Origin: Selaginella moellendorffii
Lineage: Eukaryota > Streptophyta > Lycopodiopsida > Selaginellales > Selaginellaceae
Reading direction: 5' to 3'
Assembly: GCF_000143415.4 (NCBI RefSeq)
Contig: NW_003314298.1
Span: 1,147,250-1,211,249, forward strand
Length of the DNA: 64,000 bases
Shown here in pieces: positions 22,639 through 35,029 of this stretch. The notes under the pieces are model-generated. The model was not told the origin of the DNA. It worked only from the letters and a program-made list of their open reading frames with translations, and ran no database searches. The translations under genes were made by a program, and so were the position numbers. Numbering within the stretch: position 1 is the first letter of the stretch; each line of letters begins with the position of its first letter.

Positions 22639-22650
22639 TGGTATCAGAGG
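22639..22650 (+). other. Primer binding site, initiator tRNA-Met type
   Basis: TGGTATCAGAGG, two bases after the 5' LTR end. The sequence matches the usual plant LTR-retrotransposon primer site complementary to the 3' end of initiator methionyl-tRNA, and fixes the plus orientation of the element. Confidence 0.85.
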
Positions 22651-25443
22651 ATGAGTCTCGGCGAATATTATCTAATGCGATTGGGCAACTAGTCTCATTG
22701 CATATGTAGAGATGAAAACGGTCATCCGAGTGGGTACACATTTGGGTGTAAAGGCTTTGCAATGGTTCATTGGGTACGGATTTGGTTACCTTTTTGTTCC
22801 ATACTATGTGAGCTTGTGCTTGGGCTCATAAGAGGGATTGAGTTGTTCCATTCGCATGAGTTTGTGCTTGGGCTCGTGAGTAAGGCATATTAGCACGAGT
22901 TTGCGCTTGGGGTTGTGAGTGAGGCACATTAGCAACTCAAGATTGCACTTTGAGTTGGCAGGATTAATGTTAGCCTGTCGATGGTTCCATGAGTTGTTCC
23001 TTGTACCGCGAGTTGAAAGTAAACCTCCCCTGGGTTTACTATGAATGGCAAATAGGCTAGTTCATAGTTGTTTAGCATGACACTAATGGATCCTTCTTAG
23101 GCATGATTATAAGTGAATCAATCAAGATTATAAGGATTAGTCTATTGATTTAAGTAATCATTGCCGTGCTCTCTCATAAACTTTCCTTAGATTGGATTGA
23201 AGGCAGTGTGAAAGCAAGCTTGAGGTTTAGTCAAAGATGAGACAAAAAAGAGAGTTATTAGGGACGACAGATAAAAAACATAAATCATTTTTTCTTTTTG
23301 GAGATATGATTTGCAACGAGGTGTGACTCATTACTCGTGTTCATAGTATGCAATCAAGAGTCCCTACCTTGATGCATGTTGGAAGTGATAGTCTTACAAG
23401 TGGTGAGTCGTGGGGTGGATAGCGGTGAAGTGATAAACCATATTGTCTAAGCTTGCTATTAGAAGACTTGGGTTACAATGCTCAATTCTTTTCTAGAGAA
23501 CCTTGCTATTGCTCTTTAAGTAGTTAGGTGTTGGATTAGTTTTGAGTTTAGTCGGATAGAGAGTGGCATGAGCTTGTCTGTGTTGTGAACAAAAGTTGGT
23601 GGTATTTGGTGTTATAAATCTTTATTAGTGGAGTGTGGTATTTATATTGCATTTTATCGAATCAAGTTGGCACTTGATATTCACATAAACATTTGAAGTA
23701 ATGACATGGGCATTGCTCGTAGTGTTGCTCAATGGATGATCAAGTCATTGTGATACTTATATCATATCCATGTGATAATGAGCAATGTGTTTACGAAGTT
23801 GCTTGGGTAAATGATGATCAACCCCAAAGTGGTTGATAGAAAAGTTAGTTTACTTACATATAGTAGCATTTTAGTAGCTTTGACTAAATTCTTAATGGTG
23901 ATCCATTATGCTAAGCTTAAGTTTTCTTTGAGGGTTTGCCCATAAAGTGTTGGAAAAAGGTTGTAGCATTCATTTGCTATAGCTTATTGGTTGATTTGTT
24001 AACACTTGGAGTAAATTGTTGGAAGAAACTGTATAGTTGAGGCATTGACATCGCTAGCAGTTGTATTAGTGGAAGTGGCATTGTTGTTTGAGTGATGAAG
24101 AATTTTCCTTAGAGCTTGATTCTCATTTTTTTTGTTAATGTTTTGGCTTCATATTAGATTTTGAAGGTGGTTGAAGAAAAATGTTAATGCAATGTGGATA
24201 TTTGAAGATATGGTTTTTGTGAACAAACCTTAGATGTTCATTTTACATTTTTGCAGATGTTGATGTTGGTGTTGGATGATGGAAATATGGGCATGACGTT
24301 CGATGCTTAAATATACTATGGGCCTTGAGAATTTATGTTAAAGTGAACCTATGTAAAGTTGTTGATAGAAGGAAGTTGGTTGAGCCTTGAAAGTTTGTAT
24401 TCCTAGACTTAAAGTCATTCTTTCTCTAGGATGGAAAATTTTCCACAAATTTTCTTAAGCTTTTCTAATGGTTGATTTATTGATCACTTTGTTCGAAAAC
24501 CATTCTATTTTTGTAAGCTAGTATAAATTAGTGAAAGGGTTAGAGTTGACTGTTGTTAGCTTAAACTTTAGTAAGTAGTTTGTAAGATGCAACCCAAAAA
24601 GGATGCTAACTTTTGGGGCTAAAACAATTAAGTTAGATAGTCTGGAGTTGGTGTAGAAAAGTAGTTGTTGTGCTTTTCTCGAAAGGTGACCCTTGTGCCT
24701 TTCTTCTGTAGCGTTGTGCTTGGTGGCAGGTTTTACCTTGCATTTCATTAGACTCTATAAGAGTAATGAGCTCTCACTAATTTTGACTTGGTCTTGGTAG
24801 CTTTGTGCCTTGGTTGAGGATGGTGATGTCCAACTTAGTTGTTTAAGGCTGAGATGTTAGTACCTATACTATAGCTTTCTCTATGAGGAGGTTGTGTACC
24901 AATATGAGTCAATCTCGTAATCTTCACTTTAGTTTTGACTGAGTGTTAATCATGCATAGCTAGCCTCTTCAAAGCATGCTCAAAACTATTGACTAGACAT
25001 ATTAGTGAGCTTATTGCGGTTGAATTGGATTCAAGTGGTCATTTAGTTCATGTTTGTCCGTGAACCTTTATCTTTCCTGGGGTATTACGTTCATGTTGGA
25101 TAAGTGTATGACTTAATGACAAAAGTTTAGTGTTTGGGTTTTATAAAGGCAAATTGAAGAGTGATTATTGGTTGCTCTGCAACTAGTGATTGCCTATAAA
25201 CTTCGTAAAAAACTATTAACACTTGCTTCACTCGATAATGATTTAGTAGTGATGGGCTTACTTTACTAGATGATGTTGCGGAGGATCATGTCGTGGCTTG
25301 CACAGGTTTTCCATGTTGGCATGTCGATTCCTTTGTCGATATCATTTGGTTGTGTTTAGTTCGTAGTGTTAGATTTCATTGAGTCTTGGATGTGGTGATT
25401 CACTCCTTGAGGAAGTGTTATCTATAACTAAGTTTTGCTGAAG
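22651..25443 (+). other. Internal region of the large element, left part
   Basis: Plus strand rich in T and G, no coding domain seen in any frame. Imperfect repeats of GAGTTTGTGCTTGGGCTCGTGAG occur three times at about 22,810-22,925. Stop codons are dense in all frames. Confidence 0.6.
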
Positions 25444-25448
25444 GATTA

Positions 25449-27176
25449 TGTAAGCGACTAAATTTTCCATTCTACTTTAGTCACTTATCCACACCTCCGA
25501 CCACTTGGAGGAGTCTCATTCACAACCTCCATAAGTCCAATCCAGGACTTGGGACTTGCTAGCCCCGAGAATGGCATCCATGCCACTCAACATTTGCACC
25601 TGGTCCAAGTGCTCCACGTGTCTGATCCCATGACCGACACTCAAAGGTACCACCGACATAGCAGCCCGTTACGCTAAGGCCATGCCCAATCACCTTTGCC
25701 ACACTGGTAGTCCAATACCCCTTGCATCACAGTCTTGGCTCCCCAAGACTAGGCAAACCATCCGTGAGTGGTCATCTCAGATCCACTCCTTAGCATCCTT
25801 AGGATGCCCACCGACAAGGGGAATAGCCTTCCCCAATATCCCTCTGTCAGTCCCCACTAAGTCCCTTTCTGCCCCTGGCCGTGTTTGCCAACACTGCCAC
25901 TGGACCGAGACCCACAGGCCCGACCACTAAGTCCCACGGTCCTCTGGGACTTCCTCACCACACGACTGTGTCCTTGGTCACTACCCCAGAGGACTGCTCC
26001 TCTTCCTTTCCACAGTCTGGGCCTTTGGGACAACATTTCGGAACACCGTGGCCTTACGCGAGCCACCTAGGTACTCTCCTCGCCTTCTGCCCTTGGGTGC
26101 TCTAGCCATGGGCTTAGAGCGGGTTCCATTGAGCCACACCAGGTATCCAAGTAGGTAGTGCCACCCACACTTGGACTGGGAGCATCGGCCAGTCGATCTC
26201 CCGGGGGAACTAGAGCCGGCTCTTGAACACTTCACCAAGCTACCCCGCTTGTTGGTTTGTGTTCACTCTAGTCTTGGACTTCCCAGTGGGCAGCTCATCA
26301 CCCAACACTGGGTCTGGCCTTCCTGGGCCAAACTGGCCTTTCCTGGCCAAACTGGCTCCACTGCAGTCCTCCCCCTACTATACTTTTGGGGCTCACCAAA
26401 CCCCCCAGGGTCTGGGAGACGAACGCTTTGGGCTTTCACCCTCTCAGGCTCCGGACTCGGACTCGGACTCGGACTCGGACTCGGATTCGGACTCGGACTC
26501 GGGCTCGGGCTTGGTCTCGGCCTCGGCCTCGGTCTCGGTCTCGGTCCCGATCTCGGTCTCGGTCTCGGTCCCGGTCTCGGTCCCGGTCTCGGTCTCTACT
26601 TCGGACTCCATCTCGGACTCCATCTCGGACTCCATCTCGGACTCCATCTCGGGTCCATCTCGGACTCCATCTCGGACTCCATCTCGGGTCCATCTCGGAC
26701 TCCATCTCGGACTCCATTTCGGGTCCATCTCGGGTCCACCTCGGACTCCATCTCGGACTCCATCTCGGACTCCATCTCGGGTCCATCTCGGACTCCACTT
26801 CGGACTCCAACTCGGGTCCATCTCGGGTCCACCTCGGACTCCATCTCGGACTCCATCTCGGACTCCATCTCGGACTCCACTTCGGACTCCAACTCGAGTC
26901 CATCTCGGACTCCACTTCGGACTCCAACTCGAGTCCACCTCGGACACTCCCACGTGTCATGTGTTGGTCCTTTTGGGTCTCTTTTTGGAGCCTTGCCTTT
27001 TGCTCGCTTCGTGCTCGTTCCTCGAGCACTTCGTTGGGAGTTCCACTCCCGCTCTTGACTTTTCAAGTCGGAGCTTTTGGTCCAAACGTGTTACGCTCGT
27101 TTGGCTCTCGCTTCGGCCACTACCATGTGGCGCCCTTTCGGCTCCACTTTGGGGCCTAGGGATTTTGTGTCTCACA
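25449..27176 (-). mobile_element. Solo-LTR-like insertion B with internal tandem array
   Basis: 1,728 bp, minus orientation relative to insertion C. Ends TGTAAGCGAC / GTGTCTCACA on the plus strand (TG...CA on both strands). Flanked by the 5-bp duplication GATTA (25,444-25,448 and 27,177-27,181). No protein-coding capacity. The centre (26,447-26,945) is a tandem array. Size, TG/CA ends and 5-bp duplication fit a solo LTR. Confidence 0.87.
26447..26945. repeat. Hexamer and 12-mer tandem array
   Basis: First TCGGAC hexamers (about 26,447-26,500), then CTCGGT/CTCGGC variants, then alternating 12-bp CTCGGACTCCAT and 11-bp CTCGGGTCCAT units. Because the units lack stops, long frames stay open on both strands and give Ser-Asp, Gly-Leu, Arg-Thr-Pro or Glu-Met repeats. 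These are not genes. Confidence 0.9.
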
Positions 27177-27181
27177 GATTA

Positions 27182-29197
27182 GTCCTAGATACTGACTAAA
27201 GTATCTTTGACTTTGGTTAGCTTGATTGCTAAAAAGTTTTAGGTGGTGATTCACTCTTGCTTTCTTCTAACTTTGTTATGGTGTTAATGGCATTGAAGTG
27301 ATGCCTTGTCGTTGACATTGTTGATATTAAGATTCAAGTGAAACGAAATGTCTTTCTTTAGGATTGATATTGAGTTTTATTAGTCTTGATGAAGATAATG
27401 TTGATGATTTGGCTATAGCTTTGTGTTATTAGCATTTGTGCATTTGTTAGTTAGCAACTATATTAGCATTCAAATGAGCTGAGTGGCAAGTTTGAGTTAG
27501 TTGCGTTTTAGACGAGATTATTTAGTAGGGGTTGAGTTTTGGCTTTTCCTTGAAAAGTGATTCAGTCATAGATTATGTTAGCTTTACAAGACGAAGAGTT
27601 AGTGATCGATATTGAAATGTTTGAATCCTTGTTAGATTTGAGTTGGAATATATTAATTATTGATGATTCTTCTTGTGCTTGTTATGAAGTGAGCTACATT
27701 TTGTTATAGATGGATTCATGGAGGATCGATTAAATGATCACTTGTTGAGCATAGAGGGATGTGTTGAGGGGGATATTGTGGGTTGTACCATGATTTCTCG
27801 TTAGCATTAAAGTTAGTTCTTGCAAGACTTGTGATTATTTGTTAGGCAAGATTTAGCTATAAGCTTCTTCGAGCTTTTGGTTCATTAAGTATTATGCTCA
27901 TTGTTTCATTTGTTAGAAGTTGTTGGGGGAAGGCATTTTGGCTTATTAGCTTCAATGTTGAAGTTAGTGTTGCATCTGGCAATTATTGGAGATGATTAAC
28001 TATCATTTAGGATAGTTGATTATCCTTATCAAAGGTTTTGCTTGATTATTGTTGATGTCGAATAATGTGTCATTCTTCGGGATGGTGGATTCTTTGTTTA
28101 ACAATAATTATGCATCTCTTCATTGATGGGATAATTGATGATTTTTCATGATAGTTAGTTTTTCTCTTTAATGGCTTATGGCTTTTGGCAATACCACATG
28201 TTCTTTGTGGTTTGCCTTGGATTGGTCTCTTGGGTTTGAGATATCAGTAGGATGTTGCTGACGCTTACTTAAGCAACTTTGGTTCCTTTGTATTGTTGAC
28301 CAAGATCTAGTCAAATTAGCTAGTGTGATAGTTGGCATGAATGAGTGTTTGTTGGTTTTGCCACATTCATTCTATTCTATTAATTATTGCTTAAGTTAGT
28401 TATGATAAATTAGGATGTTATTTCCTTCGGGTGATACATTTGTAAGCATCTTGCTTGCCAGTCAACGATACTTGGTGTTCTTTGAGTGATCTTTGGTAAG
28501 TTTTTGGGCATACTATTTACAATCTTCAGTAGTTAAGTTTTCTTATTAAGTTTACTTGATGATATACTTGCTATTGAATTTTGTTGGATGGTGAACTTTG
28601 TGTTTACCAATTATGATGATCTATAATTAAGTCTCTAAGATATATTTGTTTATAACTTTGATATTATCCATCTATTGATCTTTGAGTTTAGGCTAGTATA
28701 GGCAAACTAGCTTTGGCATTTTGTATGTATGGTGAAATCTTTAATCATGGGGTAGTTACTGTCAACTGATCACATAACCCGCCTCTCTGTCAATGTTCCT
28801 TATTCCGTTAAAGGGCGTGACCGTGTAAACAACTTTAACTACGTATTTACAGAGTCTATCTAAGCCTTATCGACAGGTATGGTTTCTTTGCTCATGAGGG
28901 TTGGGGCCTTTGGCTTCTCTCTCTATGTCCTTGCGGGTAGGGACGTATCACACTTTTGTAAGCTAGGTGACACCCAAAGCAGCAAGGGTGGCTAACTCCA
29001 TTGGTCATTTCCTTGTCGATGATGGCCGGAAGGTGTCTGAGTTGGTAATGCATTCTTGTTAGACAAAGAGGTTACCCTAACTCATTTAAGTTAGTGCATT
29101 TCTCACATAGTGTGAATACCATGAACTTTTTCTAGAGTTGTTTCTTTGGCAGTATTCTAGACTGGAGTATGCATCAATGAGAACGTCAATCTTCCCT
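27182..29197 (+). other. Internal region of the large element, right part
   Basis: T/G-rich plus strand like the left part, no ORF above about 60 codons and no recognisable domain. It ends in the purine tract before the 3' LTR. Confidence 0.6.
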
Positions 29198-29210
29198 AAG
29201 GGGTGGAGAG
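29198..29210 (+). other. Polypurine tract of the large element
   Basis: AAGGGGTGGAGAG directly before the 3' LTR start at 29,211; position and composition fit the plus-strand primer of an LTR retrotransposon. Confidence 0.75.
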
Positions 29211-29892
29211 TGTCATGAATGTGACTTTGGGTATTGAAAGTTACATGTCGGCCAGTCTTTACAGACACTCTTTCCTTACTACGACGACGGTAGAAAGTCG
29301 GTACTGCTAGTTCCCTTTGTTAGCCCCTCTTGTCCAAGTGCTAGTAAATTGGGTTTAGCATTTGTACTTAGCCAGATGGACATAAGGTAGGAACTCCTAT
29401 GTATTTCTAGCTGAGCATTCTCGGCCTGGCTTTTAGTTCTCTTTTGCTCTGTTTTGCACTGGCTTGACAAGACCCCTCACGTATTGAGATTAATCCCTCA
29501 ATATTGCTGGATGATAGCTTATTGTGTCTGCCAAACACCCTCGCTATCATGCCCTTTGTGTTAGTCTCATTTCAGTTTCAAATGCTATTTATAGAAAGTG
29601 TCTAGATTCGCTTATTTGGCACATCTTCGGAATGTAGAGATTGTCCTGAACACAATGGTGTTTGTCCTGTGTCCAAATTTGCAATCTAGGGACATTCTAT
29701 AATTAATAAGTTTCAAACTTGTCCCAAAGACTAACTCCTGATACTAAGGGAGGCCTAGGGTGAAAGCCCAAAGCGTGTGTTCCTCGGGGGCAGCTGTGGG
29801 GGGGGGGGGGGGTTTCAAATGTATAGTAGGGATAGTGGGTAGGTCGAGTATGGCCAACCAACCTGAGGCATAGTTTAGCTCCCGCTTGCATG

Positions 29893-31662
29893 TGTGAGAC
29901 ACAAAATCCCTAGGCCCCAAAGTGGAGCCGGAAAGGGTGCCACGTGGTAGTGGCCGAAGCGAAAGCCCAAACGAGTGTAACACGTTTGGACTAAAAGCTC
30001 TGACTTGGAAGGTCGAGAGCGGGAGTGGAACTCCCAACAAAGTGCTCAAGGAGTGAGCACGAAGCGAGCAATAAGCAAGGCTCCAAAAAGGGACCCAAAA
30101 AGGACCAACACATGACACGTGGAAGTGTCCGAGATGGAGTCCGAGGCGGACCCTAGTTGGAGTTCGAGATGGACCCGAAGTGGAGTCCGATATGGAGTCC
30201 GAAGTGGAGTCCGAGATGGAGTCCGATATGGAGTCTGAGATGGACCCGAAGGGGAGTCCGAGATGGAGTCCGATATGGAGTCCGAGATGGACCCGAAGTG
30301 GAGTCCGAGATGGAGTCCGAGATGGACCCAAGATGGAGTCCGAGATGGAGTCCGAGATGGAGTCCGAGGTGGATCGAGACGGAGTCCGAGATGGACCCGA
30401 GATGGAGTCCGAGATGGACCGAGACGGAGTCCGAAATGGAGTCCGAGATGGAGTCCGAGATGGACCGAGACGGAGTCCGAGATGGAGTCCGAGATGGAGT
30501 CCGAGAAGGACCCGAGATGGAGTCCAAGGTCAAGACCGAGACCGGGACCGAGGCCGAGACCGAGACCGGGACCGGGACCGAGACCGAGACCGAGGCCAAG
30601 GCTGAGACCGAGCCCGAGCCCGAGTCCGAGTCCGAGTCCGAGTCCGAGTCCGAGTTCAAATCTTAGAGGGTGAAAGCCCAAAGCGTTCGTCTCCCAGACC
30701 CTAGGGGGTTTGGTGAGCTCCAAAAGTATAGTAAGGGGGAGGATTGCAGTGGAGCCAGTTTGGCCAGGAAAGGCCAGTTTGGCCCAGGAAGGCCAGACCC
30801 AGTGTTGGGTGATGAACTGACCACTGGGAAGTCCAAGACTAGAGTGAATACGGACCGACAAGCGGGGTAGCTTGGTGAAGTGTTCAAGAGCCGGCTCTAG
30901 TTCCCCCGGGAGATCGACTGGCCGATGCTCCCAGTCCAAGTGTGGGTGGCACTACCTACTTGGATACCAGGCGTGGCTCAACGGAACCTCGCTCTAAGCC
31001 CATGGCTTGAGCACCTAAAGGTGATAGGTGGGGAGAGTACCCAGGTGGCTCGCGTAAGGCCACGGTGTTCCGAAATGTTGTCCCAAAGGCCCAGACTGTG
31101 GAAAGGAAGAGGAGCAGTCCTCTGGAGTAGTGACCAAGGACACAGTCGTGTGGTGAGGAAGTCCCAGAGGACCGTGGGACTTAGTGGTCGGGCCTGTGGG
31201 CCTCGATCCAGTGGTAGTGTGGGTGAACACGGCCATGGGCAGAAAGGGACTTGGTGGGGACCAGAAAAGAGATATTGGGGAAGGCTATTCCCCACGTTTG
31301 TGGGCATCCTAAGGATGCTAAGGAGTGGATCTGGAATGATCACTCATGGACGGATGGTCCAGTCCTTGAGAGATGGGATTGTGATGCAGGTGGTGTTAGA
31401 CCATCGGTATGACCAAGGTAAAGGGGCATGGCCTTAGCGTAACGGGCTAGTATGTCGGTGGTACCTTGGGGTGTCGGTCTTGGGACCGGACACGTGGAGC
31501 ACTTGGACTAAGAGCAAGGGATGAGTGGCATGGATGCCATTCTCGGGGCTAACAAGTCCCAAGTCCTGAATTGGACTTAAGGAGGTTGTGAGTGAGACTC
31601 CTCAAAGTGGTCGAAGGTGTGGTTAAGTGACTAAAGTAGAATGGAAAAATCAGTCGCTTACA
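29893..31662 (+). mobile_element. Solo-LTR-like insertion C inside the 3' LTR
   Basis: 1,770 bp, TGTGAGACAC ... GTCGCTTACA, flanked by GCATG on both sides (29,888-29,892; 31,663-31,667). The 5' LTR of the host element at about 22,190 supplies the uninterrupted sequence, so insertion and duplication are directly demonstrable. Contains a tandem array at 30,123-30,660 and a conserved non-coding 3' kilobase shared with copies at 19,495-20,813 and 25,449-26,440. No protein domain. Confidence 0.92.
30123..30660. repeat. GAGATGGAGTCC tandem array
   Basis: 12-bp GAGATGGAGTCC units mixed with 11-bp GAGATGGACCC units, then GAGACC and GAGTCC hexamers. Same array as in insertion B but in opposite orientation and with different unit order. 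Open in several frames on both strands; not coding. Confidence 0.9.
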
Positions 31663-32597
31663 GCATGCTTGTCCTTATTTTACGTCCAGTTTGGGTCTAA
31701 ACTCAAGCTTCCTAACTGGTGGAGTACCCATATCTTCGTGTTAGACCACCGGTATGCCAAAATAGCACCAAACTCTATTTGGCTCCATTTTGCATGTCAG
31801 TCCTGGCATTGGGATGCTGAATGCTCTAGGACTATTCCAAGTCACTCTGTGCTCCTGTCCTTTTGCTCCTTGGGTTGAATGCTTGGGAGTTGCTCTGTGG
31901 TTCAGTTCCTTCGCTCCTTAGCTCCATGCTTGGGAGTTTGGCACCATTCCTTCATTCAGTGGCCCAAGGCCCTAAAACTTGGGTTCCACACCATTGTCCT
32001 TTGGACACATGGCATATGACATGTGGCATATAACAAGTGGCATAAGGGTTTAGGTTCTGCTTCATGGTTATCCTATAGTAAATCACCATAGGATAAATGG
32101 TAAAAAACACATGCACTATAGTTGGGCAATAAAGCTCAAGTAGGATATGCATCACCGATGGAGATTGGAACCAATACCCAAACAATGTATTACAGATGTC
32201 ATCGTTGTCTACAAGATTTAGTATGATGTCAGTAAAGTTATCACACCTTGGCAAAACCCTTGCAACACACTCGCTATTATGAAAACTGTCATTTTCTCTT
32301 CTTCAGAACACATGGTAGGTCCACATCATAACCTGAATAATAAAACTTTAAAGACAACCAAAACAGAAGATGATTTCTTACCTTCTTTGGCATGCCTATG
32401 ACGCCTTTGGTCTCGACCCCAACACTATCTATGATGCACCCAAAAGAGAACCTCTTGAAGTTCACTCAAGTTGCATACCTCATAAGACAGGACATCCAAT
32501 GGGGGTCATTCGAGAGAATGAAGGCAACTTGACTGGTTGTGTGAAAGAAAATTGCTGCCAAAAGGAATGCATCCTTTAAGTGGTCTTTAGTTAGGAT

Positions 32598-34477
32598 GTT
32601 CTAGCTTGGGACATCACCATTAGCATCTGAAAGACCATCTAGCATGTCAAAGAGCATAAAGTTTGTGCTCTTGAGCAGTTGCATATAGATCTTCTGACAA
32701 AAGTGCTCCCACATTTGCCAAATAGCCATATTCTCAGCATCCTCCTTAAAAGATGCCATCAATAAACTGTAGGAGCCAATAAAGATCCCAACTTCACCAT
32801 GGAATGCCACTGGAGAAACAGGGCAAATCTAGGGGGAGAAAACAAAGATAAGATGTGAACTTAAGAAAAATTTATATACCGTTATGTGTCATATGGTAGA
32901 TGTAAGTTCCTCTAGGTCCTCTTCTCGAGCATCAAGACAAGCTGGAATGAAGTTACTCCTGACAGTTTTTGCTGCAACCATTTTGAGGAACTAAGAAAAG
33001 GAGAGAATTAAGAGAAATATACCTTGAAAAGTTCTTCAGTTACGGGCATGTCTTGGACCATTATCATCACTGTCGACTAATTCCTCTAGATGTGGATTTG
33101 CACGCTTTTGTCAAGGTAGAACTTCTTGGATGTTTTAGTTCTTTTGCTCGACTTCGTCTCGAGGAATTTCTTGCAAGTCATTCTCACCGCCGTCTTCACT
33201 CTCCTTGCCATTGGCACCAACAGTGTCAACATTCTCATGGCCATCATCTTCGTCATCTGGCACATCTTCATTGTTGCCTCTTGCAACCTCTCAGTCAGTT
33301 GGTGTATAATTTGGCATCTCCAATTCCCAAGGACAAGCTCACTTTATTACTGCTGGAAACTTCATTGTTGTCGGGTACATGCCTCCATCTCTCACACCAT
33401 GCCTCAAGAATCGTTTGCATACCGGTGTTTCAAGAGGAACACCTCTATATTGGAGATACCTATAATAGAATATAAACAAATTAAGTATAGTTGAGAAATT
33501 GTATGTTACCTGAAAGCCACTTGCCCCATGAAGTAAGGTTGGCCAAGTTATTTATCAAATGGAGTCGTGCTTGTGGCCTTCTTTGGTAGCCAGTCCTCTT
33601 CGAGTTTTGTAGGTTTAGTGGTGACGAAGTCCTTGAATGAAAGTTGCTCAGAATCATCCCCTATGAAAGGCGCTAGAAACATCTCCCCTTCATATACAAT
33701 TTGTGAAATGTAGATGGTCCTCCTTATCATAGTCTCCATCATATTATCCATACCTTTTTCTCCTTCCCTGAGTCTGCTATTGAGGTCGTTCAGAATGTGT
33801 ATCTGTTTCTCATATGTAAGCTTTGACTTTGAGATGTTGTAAATAATCTCATCTGGAGTCTTGCCCACTAAGAAATAACTTTTGTGAGTAACCTTCATGT
33901 AAACACAAATAATACTTAATTTCATGACAAGCAATCTCTATTATGATGTCAAACCACTCCTTTACGTATTAAGGGTTAGCCACACTAAATAATTTCTTTA
34001 CCTTTGTTTTCTTTGTGATGTTGATTTTCTCGTCAATTGTAGCTAAATGCTAAGAGAGTTCTTGATCATTTTCAGCTCGATGTGACTGTGCATATGCATC
34101 TTGCCTAACCTTCACCAATGGTTGAAGACAACACAAACATTCTATGATAAGAAGTATACTTGGAAGAACATACCTTACTCCACATGACTGTCATAAAAGC
34201 CACTAAATTCTTGTACCATCTATTGGCATCTTGACGACCTCGTTGATGCCGAATAAGTGATGCTAAATCATCACCATAGTGGTTGTAGACTACATCCTCA
34301 TCGAGATTGGCAAGAAACCGAATCTACTTGATATCATGTACTAGGCTTTGTTTTTACATTGCAAACTTTCCCAGCCTGCAAAACACAAATTGTGAAATTG
34401 ATTGAAGAGGGAGAGATACTTATGCATTAATTTTGTGGCAAGTAATCACAAGCCTTGCCATATCTAGAGATCCTCTC
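32598..34477 (-). pseudogene. Decayed multi-exon gene of unknown function, 3' part
   Basis: Minus-strand blocks with protein-like composition separated by intron-like sequence. Exon-like blocks: about 34,197-34,360 (LDEDVVYNHYGDDLASLIRH, then NRWYKNLVAFMTVMW and a GTATG donor), about 33,495-33,930 (KLTYEKQIHILNDLNSRLRE; EDWLPKKATSTTPF), an acidic Asp/Glu/Asn-rich block at about 33,100-33,300, and about 32,598-32,815 (MAIWQMWEHFCQKIYMQLLK). Several stops and frameshifts. No family recognised. It continues beyond the chromovirus insertion at 40,144-41,091. Confidence 0.45.
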
Positions 34478-34482
34478 GTGTG

Positions 34483-34903
34483 TGTCAAGACCCCCAACAA
34501 GATCAAGACTGGAAAATGCAAAAGACAAAGAGAAAAGCTAATGGAAACAAAGAAGAGGCCTTAGACTGGTGTTGATTCAGATTGTGGAGAAATGGAACAA
34601 GGCTAACATATATATACTATAGGTTGATGAAGCTCCACCACTCTTGGATTGAGGACGGCCTAAATATAGTTGAGGTTGAGGAGGCGCCATATCAATATTA
34701 GGAATGTGGCTCGAGACTCAGGAATTGTCCAGGAAATCAGAGAGTCAGGAATAGGGAAGTGTCTTGAGAGTCAGGAATAGGGAAGTGTCTCGAGAGTCAG
34801 GAATAGGGAAGTGTCTCGAGAATCAAGAATGTGGTCTGCAAGTCAGGAATCCGGCGAGAGTCAGGAATGTGGCAAGAATTGGGGGATTCGGGGATTCCTG
34901 ATA
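34483..34903 (-). repeat. 3' LTR of the chromovirus
   Basis: 421 bp with three tandem copies of the GAGTCAGGAATAGGGAAGTG unit. Outer end TGTCAAGACC (plus strand), inner end ATTCCTGATA, where the terminal G of the other LTR is A. Confidence 0.9.
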
Positions 34904-35029
34904 GCACCCCCTCCTCAAGAACGAGTGGAATGAGGATGTGAATGAGAACGACGAGGAGGATGAGATGAGCGGCGAGGGATGGGAGATGGAGAAAAAGAAT
35001 GAGGACTGGGACGAGAAGGATAGCGGCGG

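Larger units (their letters stand above)
21553..32120 (+). mobile_element. Large LTR retrotransposon without recognisable gag-pol (LARD-like), with two nested insertions
   Basis: 5' LTR 21,553-22,636 (TGTTGCGAATG...ACTACA), primer site at 22,639, internal region to 29,210 with a purine tract at its end, and 3' LTR 29,211-32,120 (TGTCATGAATG...ACTATA). Flanked by the 5-bp duplication GTTGG (21,548-21,552 and 32,121-32,125). Two later insertions (25,449-27,176 and 29,893-31,662) account for about 3.5 kb, leaving roughly 7.06 kb of original element. I see no RT, integrase or protease motif in the internal region, and no open frame above about 80 codons outside the nested elements. The LTRs differ by many transitions, so the insertion is old. 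Non-autonomous status is inferred. Confidence 0.88.

Noticed and set aside
26171-27182. Long open frames (up to 319 codons, both strands) with Ser-Asp, Gly-Leu, Arg-Thr-Pro or Glu-Met repeats
   Set aside because: They arise from stop-free 6-, 11- and 12-bp tandem units inside a solo-LTR-like insertion and are open in several frames at once. No domain outside the array.
30046-30939. Mirror-image repetitive open frames in insertion C
   Set aside because: Same tandem array in the other orientation; non-coding.
21553-32120. CRISPR or bacterial-type repeat system
   Set aside because: Repeats here are LTRs and tandem arrays with target duplications; there are no spaced uniform repeats and the context is a plant nuclear genome.
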